From NCBI GenBank assembly GCA_032164295.1, contig JAJHTX010000004.1:2356001-2420000 (forward strand): DNA of 64,000 nucleotides. Direction: 5' to 3'. Within the stretch, counting starts at the first letter, position 1. Each line of letters starts with the position of its first letter. Origin of the DNA: Inonotus obliquus. Taxonomy: Eukaryota > Basidiomycota > Agaricomycetes > Hymenochaetales > Hymenochaetaceae. A model generated the notes under the pieces. It saw only the letters and a program-made list of their open reading frames with translations. It made no database searches and was not told where the DNA came from. Shown here piece by piece: positions 21,301 through 32,400 of the stretch. Both the position numbers and the translations under genes were made by a program.

Positions 21301-22086
21301 CGGCGTTTTCAGCAGCATCCACCTTGTCTCGAATTTGCTGTCGCTCGTATCGGTCTGCCTCGACAGCCGCCTTTACCACAGCCTTACCAAAACCTGCAGT
21401 ACGACTAAGAAGGCCGGACGGCTTAGGTGATGCCTGATCCTCTAGTTCTTCCTTCTCTTGTAATTCAGTAGACGAAGATGGAGCGTCGGAGGCTGAATTC
21501 TCGAGGAGCTCCGAAGGGCGGGGAGCGGGATCCGTGGCACCAGCAGAAGGAGAATCAAGATCGAGGAGGTCCGGTTCCTAAGGATACACTGTAAGATGAA
21601 CTCGTATAAGAGATACCAATTGAACAGACATACACCAAGTTGGTTCTCCGAATCTGGATGGAACCTTTCGCTTCCACCCTCACCGTCAACACTGAACTTG
21701 TCCGGAACGACATCCGTGCTGCCATTGTTCTCGCCGGGACGTGTGGCTCCTAGAATGGGACTTGTAATCAGGTCCTCTGGAACATCATCATCCGTCTCAA
21801 ATACGAAGAACGCCTCTCCCGCGTCACCGATCTTCATGCAGAACGGAATCTCACGTCCGTTGACCATAACCTTCACCTTCTTATCTACCGGTCGCAGAAC
21901 TTGCCATTTTCCAAAGCGGACGTGGAACGGACTACAAGCAAGCTCCTCCGCGCTGCTCTCCGCCCCTTCCGCTGCTGGGACCGTTCGCCGCACGACGATG
22001 ACGTCAATGGCGCCGGTGAGTGTGGACGGATTGATGTCGCGATAGTACTGTGATGCCGCGCTGAGCGCCCCACGCAGATAATTCAT
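18339..22086 (-). CDS. PAH1: Lipin-type phosphatidate phosphatase (PAH1/Smp2/Ned1)
   Basis: Mg-dependent enzyme converting phosphatidate to diacylglycerol at the ER/nuclear membrane, controlling lipid storage and nuclear membrane growth. Exons 21634-22086, 21000-21577, 20868-20950, 20767-20815, 19717-20710, 19520-19662 and 18339-19464 are in phase and give 1141 residues. ATG 22086 opens MNYLRGALSAASQYY, the amphipathic helix, and the N-LIP domain (GAIDVIVVRR, SPFHVRFGKWQVL, NGREIPFCMKIGDAGEAFFV). The catalytic HAD motif DIDGT (DxDxT) is at 19528-19542, near residue 760, followed by C-LIP segments YKILYLTSRAIGQA, LPEGPVVMSPDRL and PFYAGFGNRITDALSYRSV. The tail is acidic (DEEEEGEGYDQDDEDR), as in yeast Pah1. 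Two CACGTG sites lie 253 and 280 bp upstream of the start. Confidence 0.94.
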
Positions 22087-22339
22087 CGTCCTTGGAGACC
22101 GGAGAGCTTGAGACCGAGATAAACGGAAGCGGTACGGTTTCGAGCTGAACCCAGGTCTTTGACTGGGGATTGGGGTACGTGATTCGGCAAGCGATACGAC
22201 CTAGTTAAGTATTGTCGCTCTCAGTCTGAACGCTTGAGGTTCACTGGCACTAGTGAACTGAGTGTACAATGAGGAAGTCGACAGTAGGCACCAGGCGTGT
22301 AGCTCCGCGTAAACGTGAAGGAGGACCAAGATTAGAACG

Positions 22340-22345
22340 CACGTG
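22340..22345. promoter_or_regulatory. CACGTG palindrome, lipin promoter (proximal)
   Basis: Context cgCACGTGtc, 253 bp upstream of the lipin ATG at 22086. bHLH factors control phospholipid genes in yeast, but through a different core, so the link is inference. Confidence 0.4.
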
Positions 22346-22366
22346 TCCAAGTCAGTCAATCACTTT

Positions 22367-22372
22367 CACGTG
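22367..22372. promoter_or_regulatory. CACGTG palindrome, lipin promoter (distal)
   Basis: Context ttCACGTGtt, 27 bp beyond the proximal copy. Confidence 0.4.
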
Positions 22373-22691
22373 TTTCTGTGCTCCGTACCATTGCTTACTA
22401 ATAAAATTTTGTTATCTAATAAGCACCCTACACAAGTTCTAGCGAAAAAATACAACAGACAAAGTAGAGGGCAAGAAAATATTTTCGACTAAGAAGCTAG
22501 AGAGAAGAGAAGAAACGAAGAAACCAAAGGGCGAAATATCGGTTAGCAGTACAACAGTGTTTGCTTTTGTGACATGAATAAACTGAATACGGCATGCCTT
22601 ATTGGCCATGTATGTACATCAACGGATCCACCCTGAGATAGTCATCCACAAAGAGTAGGTAAATCATGCCTCCACTAGAACCCTTGGTCAA

Positions 22692-24210
22692 TCATAGGCC
22701 AAGACCCGCTCCTTCTATCCGTTTCTCAATTCGGCTCTCCATCCAAGGTGCAATCGCGTCCAAGTCTGCCCATCCGAACGAACAGTATTTATTGCGACCA
22801 GGGCCGACAACCAGGTCGAGATCCTGCAGCACAGGCCTCTCTCCAGAATGTGTGTGCGTCTCTTGTGTACGTAATTGCGCACACAGCAAGAGCCCTCCAA
22901 CCCAGGTATCTCCTTTCTCCTCGTCTATGCCTACCCCAATCCAACGTTTATCTTCCCCACCCGGAGTATAAAAGGGATAGTTCCAGTGGCAAAAGCTTGG
23001 CTGCGGATGCATCATTGGTTTGTAAACAGCTGTGGGATGATTAGAAGGAAGCTTCATAGGCAACATATTCAATACCATTCGAAAATGCTGGACTAAAATG
23101 GCTTGAGGGAGAGATCATGTCGTCCTTACGACATCCTGTCTCACCGTCATCGTCCCTGCGAATTCCTGGCGGGTGCAGCAGGATACGGGCGTTCTCATTT
23201 GTATGAAACGAGCTTTTTGGTTTTGCCAAGACGCCAAAAGCCAGGATGCGCACATCGGCTAGCTCTACCACAAGCTGCGGATTTAAGTGGCAACATTGAA
23301 TAAAATTCATCACAAGGAACGACTTGATTGTCTTACTCTGATGTGTGTCTCCAAGTGGGCTAGGTTATTTTGTATTCTGCCAGATATTGCAGAAAATCAT
23401 TATCATACAATAGACAATAAGCAAAGGGAACAACATACTTCATCTCGTTAAAAAGAAGCTGCGGATTAAAGTTTCGTGATGAGCTCTCCAAAAGATTTGC
23501 CGATCCATTTCGGTTGAGAATGATATATCTGCGGCGCCGTAAGCAAGGGCGCCGAACAAATATCAGAAAGACGCACTTCGTCCAAGCTTCATCGGCTGTG
23601 CATGTCGTTGTTGATCTATGCCAGACACGATACAAGGTTCTTAAAAAAATTACAATAAAGTTTTGTGATGAGCAATTATCCGTGTATAGACAATTATCGC
23701 ACGCAGTCAAAATGTGGACCAAGTACTCGGGTCAAGATTAACTGATACTCACTTCTTGTATGCTTCTCGCCACCTATTTCCGTCCCTTCTCCACTTGACC
23801 CAGCTGGGAAGGAACCGTCTACGGAATGCCTCGGCATAGTCGCCATCGGATAGGTTAGGCAACGTCGCCTCAAACAGCAAGAACTCTGCGCGTGCGAAAC
23901 TCAATACATCCAGCCAATTCGCACGCGGAAATATCGAGCGCTCTGCGACGTGTGCTAGACACGATTCATAATCACCATCTCGTCGCTGCAGATTGCGTGC
24001 AACTGGTCGTTTCCAAGGATTGAGAGCGGAGTCGCTAGTGACGCTGCGGAGTCTTCGAGAGAGACCTGAGATAGTGACCAGTGACGACAGGTCCAGCTCA
24101 CTGAGAATCTCTGCAATGAGTTCGACGGGCAGCGAGTCGAAGGGCGTGCTCCTCTGTTCGTCTGTATGCATATGACGAAGCCCCTGACCCTTGGTTACAT
24201 AGCTCGCCAT
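22692..24210 (-). CDS. F-box protein
   Basis: Probable substrate receptor of an SCF ubiquitin ligase. ATG 24210 opens MASYVTKGQG and the F-box follows at about residues 22-60 (DSLPVELIAEILSELDLSSL, SRRLRSVTSD). Exon 1 ends at 23753 (GTGAGT donor). The two last exons are clear: one ends at 23145 after HPPGIRRDDD and splices in phase to 22692-23101, which carries AILVQHFRMVLNMLP and YPFYTPGGEDKRWIG with WVGGLLLCAQ, a motif set I associate with agaricomycete F-box proteins. The middle exon (about 23436-23640, FNPQLLFNEMK) is less certain and one junction was not resolved. No WD40 or LRR repeat is seen, so the substrate module is unknown. Confidence 0.75.
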
Positions 24211-24789
24211 TATGGGGCTATAGTTAAAGAATCAGAACAACAGATTCAACAATTGTTCAGAGGAGGTCGTATCGATGCTAGTGATACCGATGACAGAACA
24301 AGAGAGACAAAGAGCAGTGGTAGTGCATCACGTGATCTTAAATCCCGTCGATCACTCGATCAAAGACGTTGCTAGCCGGCGCGGCACGACGCGTCCTTGT
24401 TTGTTACTTACTCGTCGAATACAAAAACGTATTCACAAGAGCGTATCTTGTTTTTGTCCACCACGTCTCCATTCTCGCCTCATGATGAAGGAAGGAGTTT
24501 TCGTATATGAGGGCCACGTTTTGGGCCCGTCAGACTTGTGCCTCACCCACTGTTCCCTCTCCTGAGCTCGCTCTCTGTTTCCTTCTTCTCCATTAGACTA
24601 ATTAACGGAGGGACGCCTGGCGCGTCCTCTATAACGCATCTAATACCAGATATCTATTCTTAACATATTCTGCTTGAAGCAGCCTCCTGACTTCTTGCGC
24701 TCCACTAATCGCCGACTTCACGTCAATTCACGTTCTTTCACGACTCTGCTCTGGAAGCAGTCAAACAACATAGTTTGGAACTATCCATT
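24211..24789. promoter_or_regulatory. Divergent promoter region, F-box gene / C2H2 factor
   Basis: 579 bp between outward-facing ATGs. An ATCACGTGAT palindrome is centred on 24329-24334. A pyrimidine-rich run near 24540-24600 lies upstream of the C2H2 gene. Confidence 0.5.
24329..24334. promoter_or_regulatory. CACGTG palindrome upstream of the F-box gene
   Basis: Perfect 10-bp palindrome ATCACGTGAT, 118 bp from ATG 24210. Confidence 0.45.
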
Positions 24790-26083
24790 ATGAATTTCGC
24801 AATGGTATGTGCTGTATCACTATACCTCTGAGCGGCACACTAATATGTGCGTCGTTCAGAATCTCACAGGCAAGGTAAAGACGCGTCCCATGATCTCGTG
24901 CTCAGAATGTGGGCGCGAGTTTCAACGAAATCGCAAAGCCGACTTGCAGCGTCACATGCGTATCCACACGAATGAGAAGTATGTCCAGCTTGCTCGACTT
25001 TTGGATACTATTCGGTTCTCATTATTCATTTGTTTGTAAGACCCTTCGTCTGTCCGTACCCTCAGTGTGGTAGGGCCTTTCGGCAGTCCTCGGCTCTCAA
25101 GAATCACTCCAATTATCAGTACGTTTCACACAGCGTCCCGTCTTCTGGCTATTTTGACACGCTATATAATAGTGTCCGGGATACCGCTTTCACATGTACC
25201 CAGTGCGAGCTGAATTTCTTCGACAAGCCGACTTTTAACCGCCATGTTCGCGAGAAGCACGATTTGGAGTATGTGTTTGCTTGTCCCATGCCGGGTTGTG
25301 GTAAACAGTGAGTTTTCTGTATGTCGAACGATGTCAGCTAGCGGGATCCTGACGCGTACGCGTATTAGTTTCAAGCGAAAGCCAGTGTTTAAGGCTCATA
25401 TGCAAGACAAGCACGGAATCAACTACGGCGACAATGAGGCTCTCAGTCACCGCGTGTCTGCAGCTCCATACCTGAAAGCTGCTTCCGGGTCGAAGGCAGC
25501 ATTTCACTCGGATGTGTCTACTCTGCCGAAGCTCTCCGACGCTCTCCAAGGCATGCACATACCGCAGATACCCACGATGCAAGTCAACGGCAGTGTACTT
25601 TATTCGTCGAACCCAGCTATTTATGGCAGTAATAATGCGGCTCCCATCTTGCTGACTGACCCTTACGCGGACATGTCAAGTAAACCTGCACCACCCTCGT
25701 ACGTTGAAACCATGAGCCAATATGCACCAGCACCAACCGAGTATGGGGCTAGCTATGGTGCTGTGATGTCGACCGACCTCTGGTTTCCTGGGAACGATAC
25801 CGCATACTTCGATGGACAGATTCTTAGCCCTGAACAGCTCGCGGTATGCATGTCCACCGGAGCTCCCACGATCTCATTCTCCCATGCACCGTCTCCTCCG
25901 CGCGGCTCGCCGCACCCGTCATTCGTGCTGTCTTCTGGAACGTCGTCTGGATACAGCGGCGGTGGAAGTCCAGGCTCGTACAGTCCGCACTCTCGTTCAT
26001 CAACTATCTCTCCGATCAGCCCAAGCACCAGCCCGGCATCATCCCAACCCCAGTTTGCATTGCGACCAATATCATACTACTAA
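24790..26083 (+). CDS. C2H2 zinc-finger transcription factor
   Basis: Probable DNA-binding regulator. Exons 24790-24804, 24860-24978, 25041-25118, 25173-25307 and 25369-26083 keep phase and give 353 residues; exon 1 encodes only MNFAM. Four fingers lie in the first 140 residues: CSECGREFQRN...HMRIH, CPYPQCGRAFRQ...H, CTQCELNFFDK...HVREKH and CPMPGCGKHFKRK...HMQDKH. The second ends with a short linker HSNYH, so its His spacing is atypical. The remaining 200 residues are Pro/Ser/Tyr-rich (SPHSRSSTISPISPSTSP), as in activation domains. Introns interrupt the finger region four times. I do not recognise a specific orthologue. Neighbour genes give no hint of target. Confidence 0.88.
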
Positions 26084-26692
26084 GATTTCATCATCGGGTA
26101 TCAAAGACTTTGTGCATTGTCATTTTCCACGACTAAACAAATTTCCCTTCATCTTCCTCTGCTGCATTGTACATTGTACTCATTCATCTGGACTGTTTAC
26201 CCGCGGACACCGGAAATACCCTAGTAGTACCCCACCCATTAATTTCATTTCCATCGTGATGGATCCTTTCTATTTTCGTACAATATTGTGTTCTTACCAG
26301 ACACTTACCAGACAATATGCTCTCTCTATGCTTTCCATGGTTATGTATGTATCCATATGCAAATTTCATCTTTACTAACTTGATAACTTTGATTGGTATA
26401 GTCGGGTCCGAGCATGATCGACGTTTCTGAACTTGGAATGCACGTGCCGTGTTGAATCATTCCAAAAACACGCGTAGGGCGCGTTCATCGGTACTCTTCT
26501 TTGAGGGTCCAGCCAGCAACCACGGCCTCTTGTGTGACCAACCAGTCTTTCCCGTTAACCGCCACCACTCAAACCCCTATACACCCGGCTGATCCTCCAA
26601 TCCTTTACCAAAACACCACGAGCTTGTGTCTGTGTCTCATACTTCGTCACGCGAGCATTGCAGCCGCTCATACTTAGTCGCGATCGTACTCG
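26084..26692. other. Intergenic region upstream of the TB2/DP1 gene
   Basis: 609 bp: 3' flank of the C2H2 gene, then the promoter of the next gene. CACGTG at 26440. Confidence 0.5.
26440..26445. promoter_or_regulatory. CACGTG palindrome upstream of the TB2/DP1 gene
   Basis: Context tgCACGTGcc, 247 bp before ATG 26693. Confidence 0.35.
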
Positions 26693-29016
26693 ATGGCGAT
26701 TGTTGTCCCGATATTACGGCTCTACTTGCTTTTTCTCAATGTTTTCGAGACGTTCAAGACTCTTAAGCCCGCTCGTCGCTCGCCTCGGACTGGCGAGCAG
26801 ATGCCGCGAGCCATCTCCCAGCGTAAAAGAGACATGAAAGGTTGTATGGCGATATGGCTGCTCTGGGTGAGTAGAAAGAAACTATCGTTTGCTTTGACGT
26901 TTCTATAACTTATGGCTTAGTGCTCTTGTTCTGTAATCGAAACCGTGACCGACAGCACCGTCGGCCTAGTAATGCCCTTTTACAACGAGGTCAAAGCCAT
27001 CTTATATCTATTTCAGATCATCACTCGTGCAAGGGTGCGTATTCAGTGTTATAGGATTGCTGATCAGCAACTGAGCAATCTGGGCGGTCTGATATTCAGG
27101 GTGCGGAGCCAATTTACCTTCACGTAATGCGTCCACTCGTGAAGCCATACGTGGCCACTCTTGACTACGCGGTTGAACTCGTCACCATGATCGGCGACTT
27201 CATCACTCTGCTTGTGTCAATTCCGATAGGATTCGTACTTTGTTGGTGGCGTCCGTCTGCCGCACCTTCCGAGATACCGGACCCCGGAAGTGAAAGCGAA
27301 TCTACCGAGTCTTCCTCGGAAATGCAAGAAGGGCGTCGCGAGCGCGAACAGAGGCCCGTGAGGCAACCTTCGAATGGCGACGTCGTGGGCACGAGAATGC
27401 GTGGAGTCAGACAGCCCTCTGACCCCGCTGCAGCAAGAAAGACAGCTGCCGCTCCTTCCAGAATCTCCAGACCTAATGGCGTCCCACAGTCCAGGTCAGA
27501 TGCGACACTTAACCAAGTACGTAACAAATGCTACTTCGCTTAGAGGTAAAAAATTGATGTACTCTTAGAAACATAAAGTCTGGCGTCCACCTGCTAACGC
27601 ACAAAAGGAGGATGAATACGACGAGCGTCCGGGAGTTAATCGACGAGTTGTATCAGACTCTGCGGCTTCCACAGTTGCTACTTCCTCAGCTCAATCCACA
27701 CCTCCAATTGGCACGCCCAGCGAAATCGATGAGGTCGACATGGTTGTGGAAGAAGTTGAGGAATGGCGTCAGTATCCGCCTTTCCCTTCTGCGTACCCGA
27801 CCACACCCCAAGTGAGACCGAAGCCTATCAAGGTTGCACCTAGTACCCAGCACCAGGCAACACTGAATGGTATCTATGAATTGCCACAGCCACGATACGA
27901 TTCCTCGACACTCCCACAAGGACGTGATCGACAAGTGAAGCCGAAGGCACCGGTGACTCAATCGTTACCCAGTAGAACCGGTCGTAGAAAGCTGCATTCA
28001 GAAGAGGAAGCGGTGAAGGTTCAGGATTTTGGTCTGTCGCTCGAACGGCTACGTGTGAGTCCTACGTAGAAGACTCCGGCTTACACGGCGGTTCGGGCGA
28101 CGAATTTGGATTGACAGAACGGAGTCTTTATCAGAATGCGAGGAAAGTGGGAAGGACAGGGACGAAGGAGCTTGATGAAGTGAAAGAGGATCGGATTGAT
28201 GACGAGGAATATGACGAGGACGAGGACGAAGACGAAGACGATACTCTCAACATGACACTACGTACTCCTCCACATCAGAAAACGACTTTTGACATTCCAT
28301 CCCGACCACGCTTATTACCTCCGCGCGTAGCTTCTCCCCCACCAGAACTACGAGCGTTTCATTTAGCATCAGAGGCAGAACATGGCGATTGTGAAGATGA
28401 TCCATTACCGAATGAAACGGGACCTTCCGGTCTTGTTGTTCCTTCTCGTGGGAGACGCGTAAATTCAAACTACACGCTTTCATCGACCCGCGCGGGTCGA
28501 ACAGATAGCGGAGCATCACTTACAACTATCTCGCGCGGTTCATCTAACCGGGCTATCTCTCAATCTCCCTCCCTTGCTTCCAAGGCAAGTGGTGGATCTG
28601 CTTCAGACGCTGCATCAGACGCAGGGCCAGTGGCTGGTGTAAATAGACCGCGGACTCTACAAGATAAGCCAGGACAGGCGAAGATAGGAGGAAAGCCTGC
28701 CATGAAGCGACCTGCTCGTGGCTCAACCGAGCCTCCGAGTAAAGCTGGTGCACCTAAAGCATCAATAAATGCACGACCATTAAACCCTCGTCCTAGTGGT
28801 CCTGGTCGCCCACTCAAGTCATCTACTCTTAATTCCAGACCTATCCCGAAGATTTCGAGGAAACCTGCAGGCTCGGAGAGACTTGACGGACATGACCCGC
28901 TTGATGATGTTGACGAGATGGGTGTACTCGGTTCTGGTACCGAGACGATCAAGAGTCGAAAGGTGAAGACACTCGGGCCGCCTGTACGGATTGAACGCAT
29001 GCCATCCCTCACGTAA
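26693..29016 (+). CDS. TB2/DP1/HVA22 (REEP/Yop1) family protein with long disordered tail
   Basis: ER-membrane-shaping reticulon-like family. Exons 26693-26866, 26921-27034, 27100-27516, 27569-28012 and 28060-29016 give 701 residues. The domain fills the first 150 residues: hydrophobic hairpin MAIVVPILRLYLLFLNVFET, linker with KGCMAIWLLWCSCSVIETVT, second hairpin FYNEVKAILYLFQI, then the family signature GAEPIYLHVMRPLVKPY and an amphipathic helix. This is followed by TM-like TMIGDFITLLVSIPIGFVLCWW and about 500 disordered residues with an acidic block (EEYDEDEDEDEDDT) and Ser/Pro/Arg-rich runs. Typical Yop1 is under 200 residues, so the tail is a large extension, known in other basidiomycetes. 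The last intron (28013-28059) is inferred from a frame change. Confidence 0.86.
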
Positions 29017-29428
29017 ACCCCCGAAGAAAATCTCCGGCGAGATATCACTCGGGATTCGTCTGCTTGATCGGACTGGCTCCGTTATGAGGTCTAATTGAAA
29101 TATGTATGCACGCAGAAGAAAGGATCAGTATTGAGTATACTTAATATTTTTTGTCTGGGTTCTTTAATATTTGCATTTCTCTTGCACCACTTAGCATCCA
29201 AGCATAAATTCTGGTAGAATCCCTTGTAGTATACTTGTACAACACGAACAATCGCATTGCTATTTTTTTGATACATATTTTATTTCTGGTTGACCCTTTT
29301 GACCACGTGATATGAAATACTTTTGAAAAAAAAGTTACATTCGCTGCGCTGCAGATCGATGCTTCAGCTTAGACCTGGAGGACTTCGAGGTTTGAACACC
29401 TCCAACAATCAAGGGCACGGGTCTAACA
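29017..29428. promoter_or_regulatory. Promoter region of the Pol I subunit gene
   Basis: 412 bp between two + strand genes. T-rich and A-rich runs at 29130-29340 and a CACGTG at 29304. Confidence 0.5.
29304..29309. promoter_or_regulatory. CACGTG palindrome upstream of RPA2
   Basis: Context acCACGTGat, 119 bp before ATG 29429. Confidence 0.45.
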
Positions 29429-32400
29429 ATGCCCGACGGGTCCTACAGCGGATTCGACACGCTCAAGCGTGAGCAAAGTTTCCGAAACCCTGCAAAGAAG
29501 GGTTCTTCCGTTCCAATCCTCAATGAATTGGTTGCACCGCACATTGAATCCTTCAATGCACTTTTCGATGATTCTGGATTACCCATAGGAGATGGAAACG
29601 GGGCGGGTCTATTATCATTAGCGATAAAAGATATTGGAGAGAAGGTGGTGTTTGACTATACTGGTCGGGAAGATGAACATGGTAATCGTGGTTTAGGAAA
29701 CAGGATGAGTTGTACGTTTCGCTCTCGGAAAAGAAAGAAAATTTGCAACGCTTGACTCATGAGCGCGTATAGTCTGGATTGAGCAAGTATCTATTGCGAG
29801 ACCTATGGTTCCCGAAAGGGATAAACAAGCAATTGAGCGAAAAGTGTTCCCTGCGGAGGTATGTGTTCTCGTTATTGGCCGCGTTGATGTTCCAATTCAT
29901 GCTGAATTTGTGTTTACTAGGCGCGTGAACGTGTTACCTCCTATCGAGGTAGAATGGCCATCAAGCTATGCTGGAAGTTACAAGGCAGGGAAGAGAAGTC
30001 TATGATGAAAGATTGTGGGCTTGTACCCGTCATGGTTCGAGTACGTCTGTTGTAATTCACCGAGTAATACCGGCAAATAACTAACATGTCAATTAGTCGG
30101 TACGCTGCAATCTTCGTAACCTTTCTTCCGCGGAGGTCGTAAGGAGACATGAAGAGCCCGAGGAATTCGGCGGGTATTTTGTGATTAACGGAAACGAGCG
30201 CCTCATTCGGTATCTCATTGTTCCACGGAGACACCATACAATTACTCTTGTACGACCGTCATTCCAGAAACGAGGACCTTCCTATACGCCTTACGCAGCT
30301 CAAATTCGATGCGTACGACCGGACCAGACAGCTGTAACGAATACTCTGCATTACCTTTCCAACGGGAATGCAATGTTCCGATTTAGCTGGCGGAAGCAAG
30401 AGTATGTTATCCCTGTGATGTTAATGTTGAAGGCACTTGTGGGTGCATCGGACAAGGAGATCTTTGAAGGGTTAGTCATGCATGACTATGAAAACACGTT
30501 CCTCACAGATCGGGTCGAGCTACTGCTGCGAAGCTTCAAGACATACAAACTTTACACGGGAGATCAGTGTTTGGAGTTCCTAGGAGACAAGTTCCGCGTC
30601 GTTCTAGGACAACCAGAAGACTGGAATAATACAGCGCTCGGTGTCTGGCTCATTCGGAAATTCGTCTTGGTCCATCTTGAAGAACCGCGGGACAAGTTCA
30701 GGATGCTCCTGTAGGTTGTCGAATCTTCAGAAATCATAAATATGTCTGACTTTCAATTTGCTTTATAGGTTTATGTTGCGAAAACTCTACTCATCCGTCA
30801 ACTCCTCGAGCTGTTCTGATAATCCAGACTCTCCACAGCACCAAGAAGTCCTCCTTCCCGGATTCTTATACGGTATGATCATGAAAGAGCGAATGGAAGA
30901 GTGCCTAAATGGCCTTCATGCTCAGATTTCTCAAGACGTGCGGCGTGGAGACCCATCTGTCGACTTTTTCGACGATAGGTACTTCCATAAGGCTCTATCG
31001 CGAGTGAACTTCGACATCGGTGCAAGATTAGTCAACTTCCTTGCGACGGGGAACCTAGTCTCGCCAACGGGCCTCGACTTACAACAGGCCTCCGGATTTA
31101 CCATTGTCGCAGAGAAGTTGAACTGGTATCGATATATCAGTCATTTCAGGTGTATTCATCGAGGTGCATTCTTCGCCGAGTTGAAGACAACAACTGTGCG
31201 CAAGTTGCTTCCGGAAGCTTGGGGTTTCCTTTGTCCTGTCCACACGCCAGACGGATCTCCCTGCGGTCTTCTCAATCACCTATCCCGCTCTTGTCGAATC
31301 GTCACTTCACCTCTCGCGGTCGCTCACCTTGAAAATCTCCTGCTTTCGCATGGCATGACTTCCGTTCATTCACCTTTAATAAATGGAAAACATCACCGTA
31401 ACATCGCTGTACAACTGGATGGACGAATGATAGGGTGGGCAAGTCCAACTCTAGCCAAACAGCTCGCAAACAACTTGAGAATTTGGAAGACAGAAGGGAA
31501 GTATAACGTCCCGCTTGACCTCGAGATTGGACTTGTTCCGATATCTCAAGGAGGGCAGTATCCAGGTTTATACCTCTTTTCGTCACGATCACGTATGATG
31601 CGTCCTGTGAAGTACATCTTGAACGGTCGTGATGATCAGATCGGCTCCTTTGAGCAAGTGTATATGGATATTGCAGTCAAGCCAGAAGAGATCGGAACCG
31701 GGATAACGACGCATGTCGAGCATTCTCCGACCAACTTCCTCTCCATTTTAGCAAACCTTACACCATTCTCGGATTTCAATCAGAGTCCACGAAATATCTA
31801 TCAATGCCAGGTTAGTTGTCGCTTTCATGAGACGAGATAAATATGATGAACCTTTTGGATAGATGGGTAAACAAACAATGGGAACACCTGCTACTGCTCT
31901 GAAACATAGGACGGATAACAAATTATATCGCCTCCAGACTGGTCAAACACCTGTTGTTCGACCTGCGCTACACAACACTTATGGCATGGACTCCTTCCCA
32001 AACGGCGCCAACGCAGTCGTAGCCGTCATCTCATACACCGGGTACGATATGGAAGATGCCATGATTCTCAACAAATCCGCACACGAACGAGGTTTCGGAT
32101 ATGGTATCATATACAAATCCCAAACCATCGACTTGAAGGATATGCACGGTGCTTCGAAAAGTACTACAGCACCGACGTTGCATTTTGGTTTTGGAGGTGA
32201 TATTAGGACGGTTGGAAAGAAAGCTCATCCGACTCGTGATTTCTTAGATGTTGATGGTTTACCATACGTCGGGACGAAAGTGAAGTCGGGTGATCCTATT
32301 GCTGCTTACGTCGATGATACAACTGGACGCACACGCTTCGTCAGATACAAGAATGACGAAACCGGGTACATTGACGAAGTCCGATTGCTAGGCAAGTAGC

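Larger units (their letters stand above)
22087..22691. promoter_or_regulatory. Lipin promoter region and F-box 3' flank
   Basis: 605 bp, both neighbours on the minus strand. Two CACGTG palindromes at 22340 and 22367. An A-rich stretch at 22440-22530. No gene. Confidence 0.5.

Noticed and set aside
24166..24565. Plus-strand frames in the F-box/C2H2 intergenic region
   Set aside because: Begin inside the F-box coding exon or the shared promoter and have no recognisable product.
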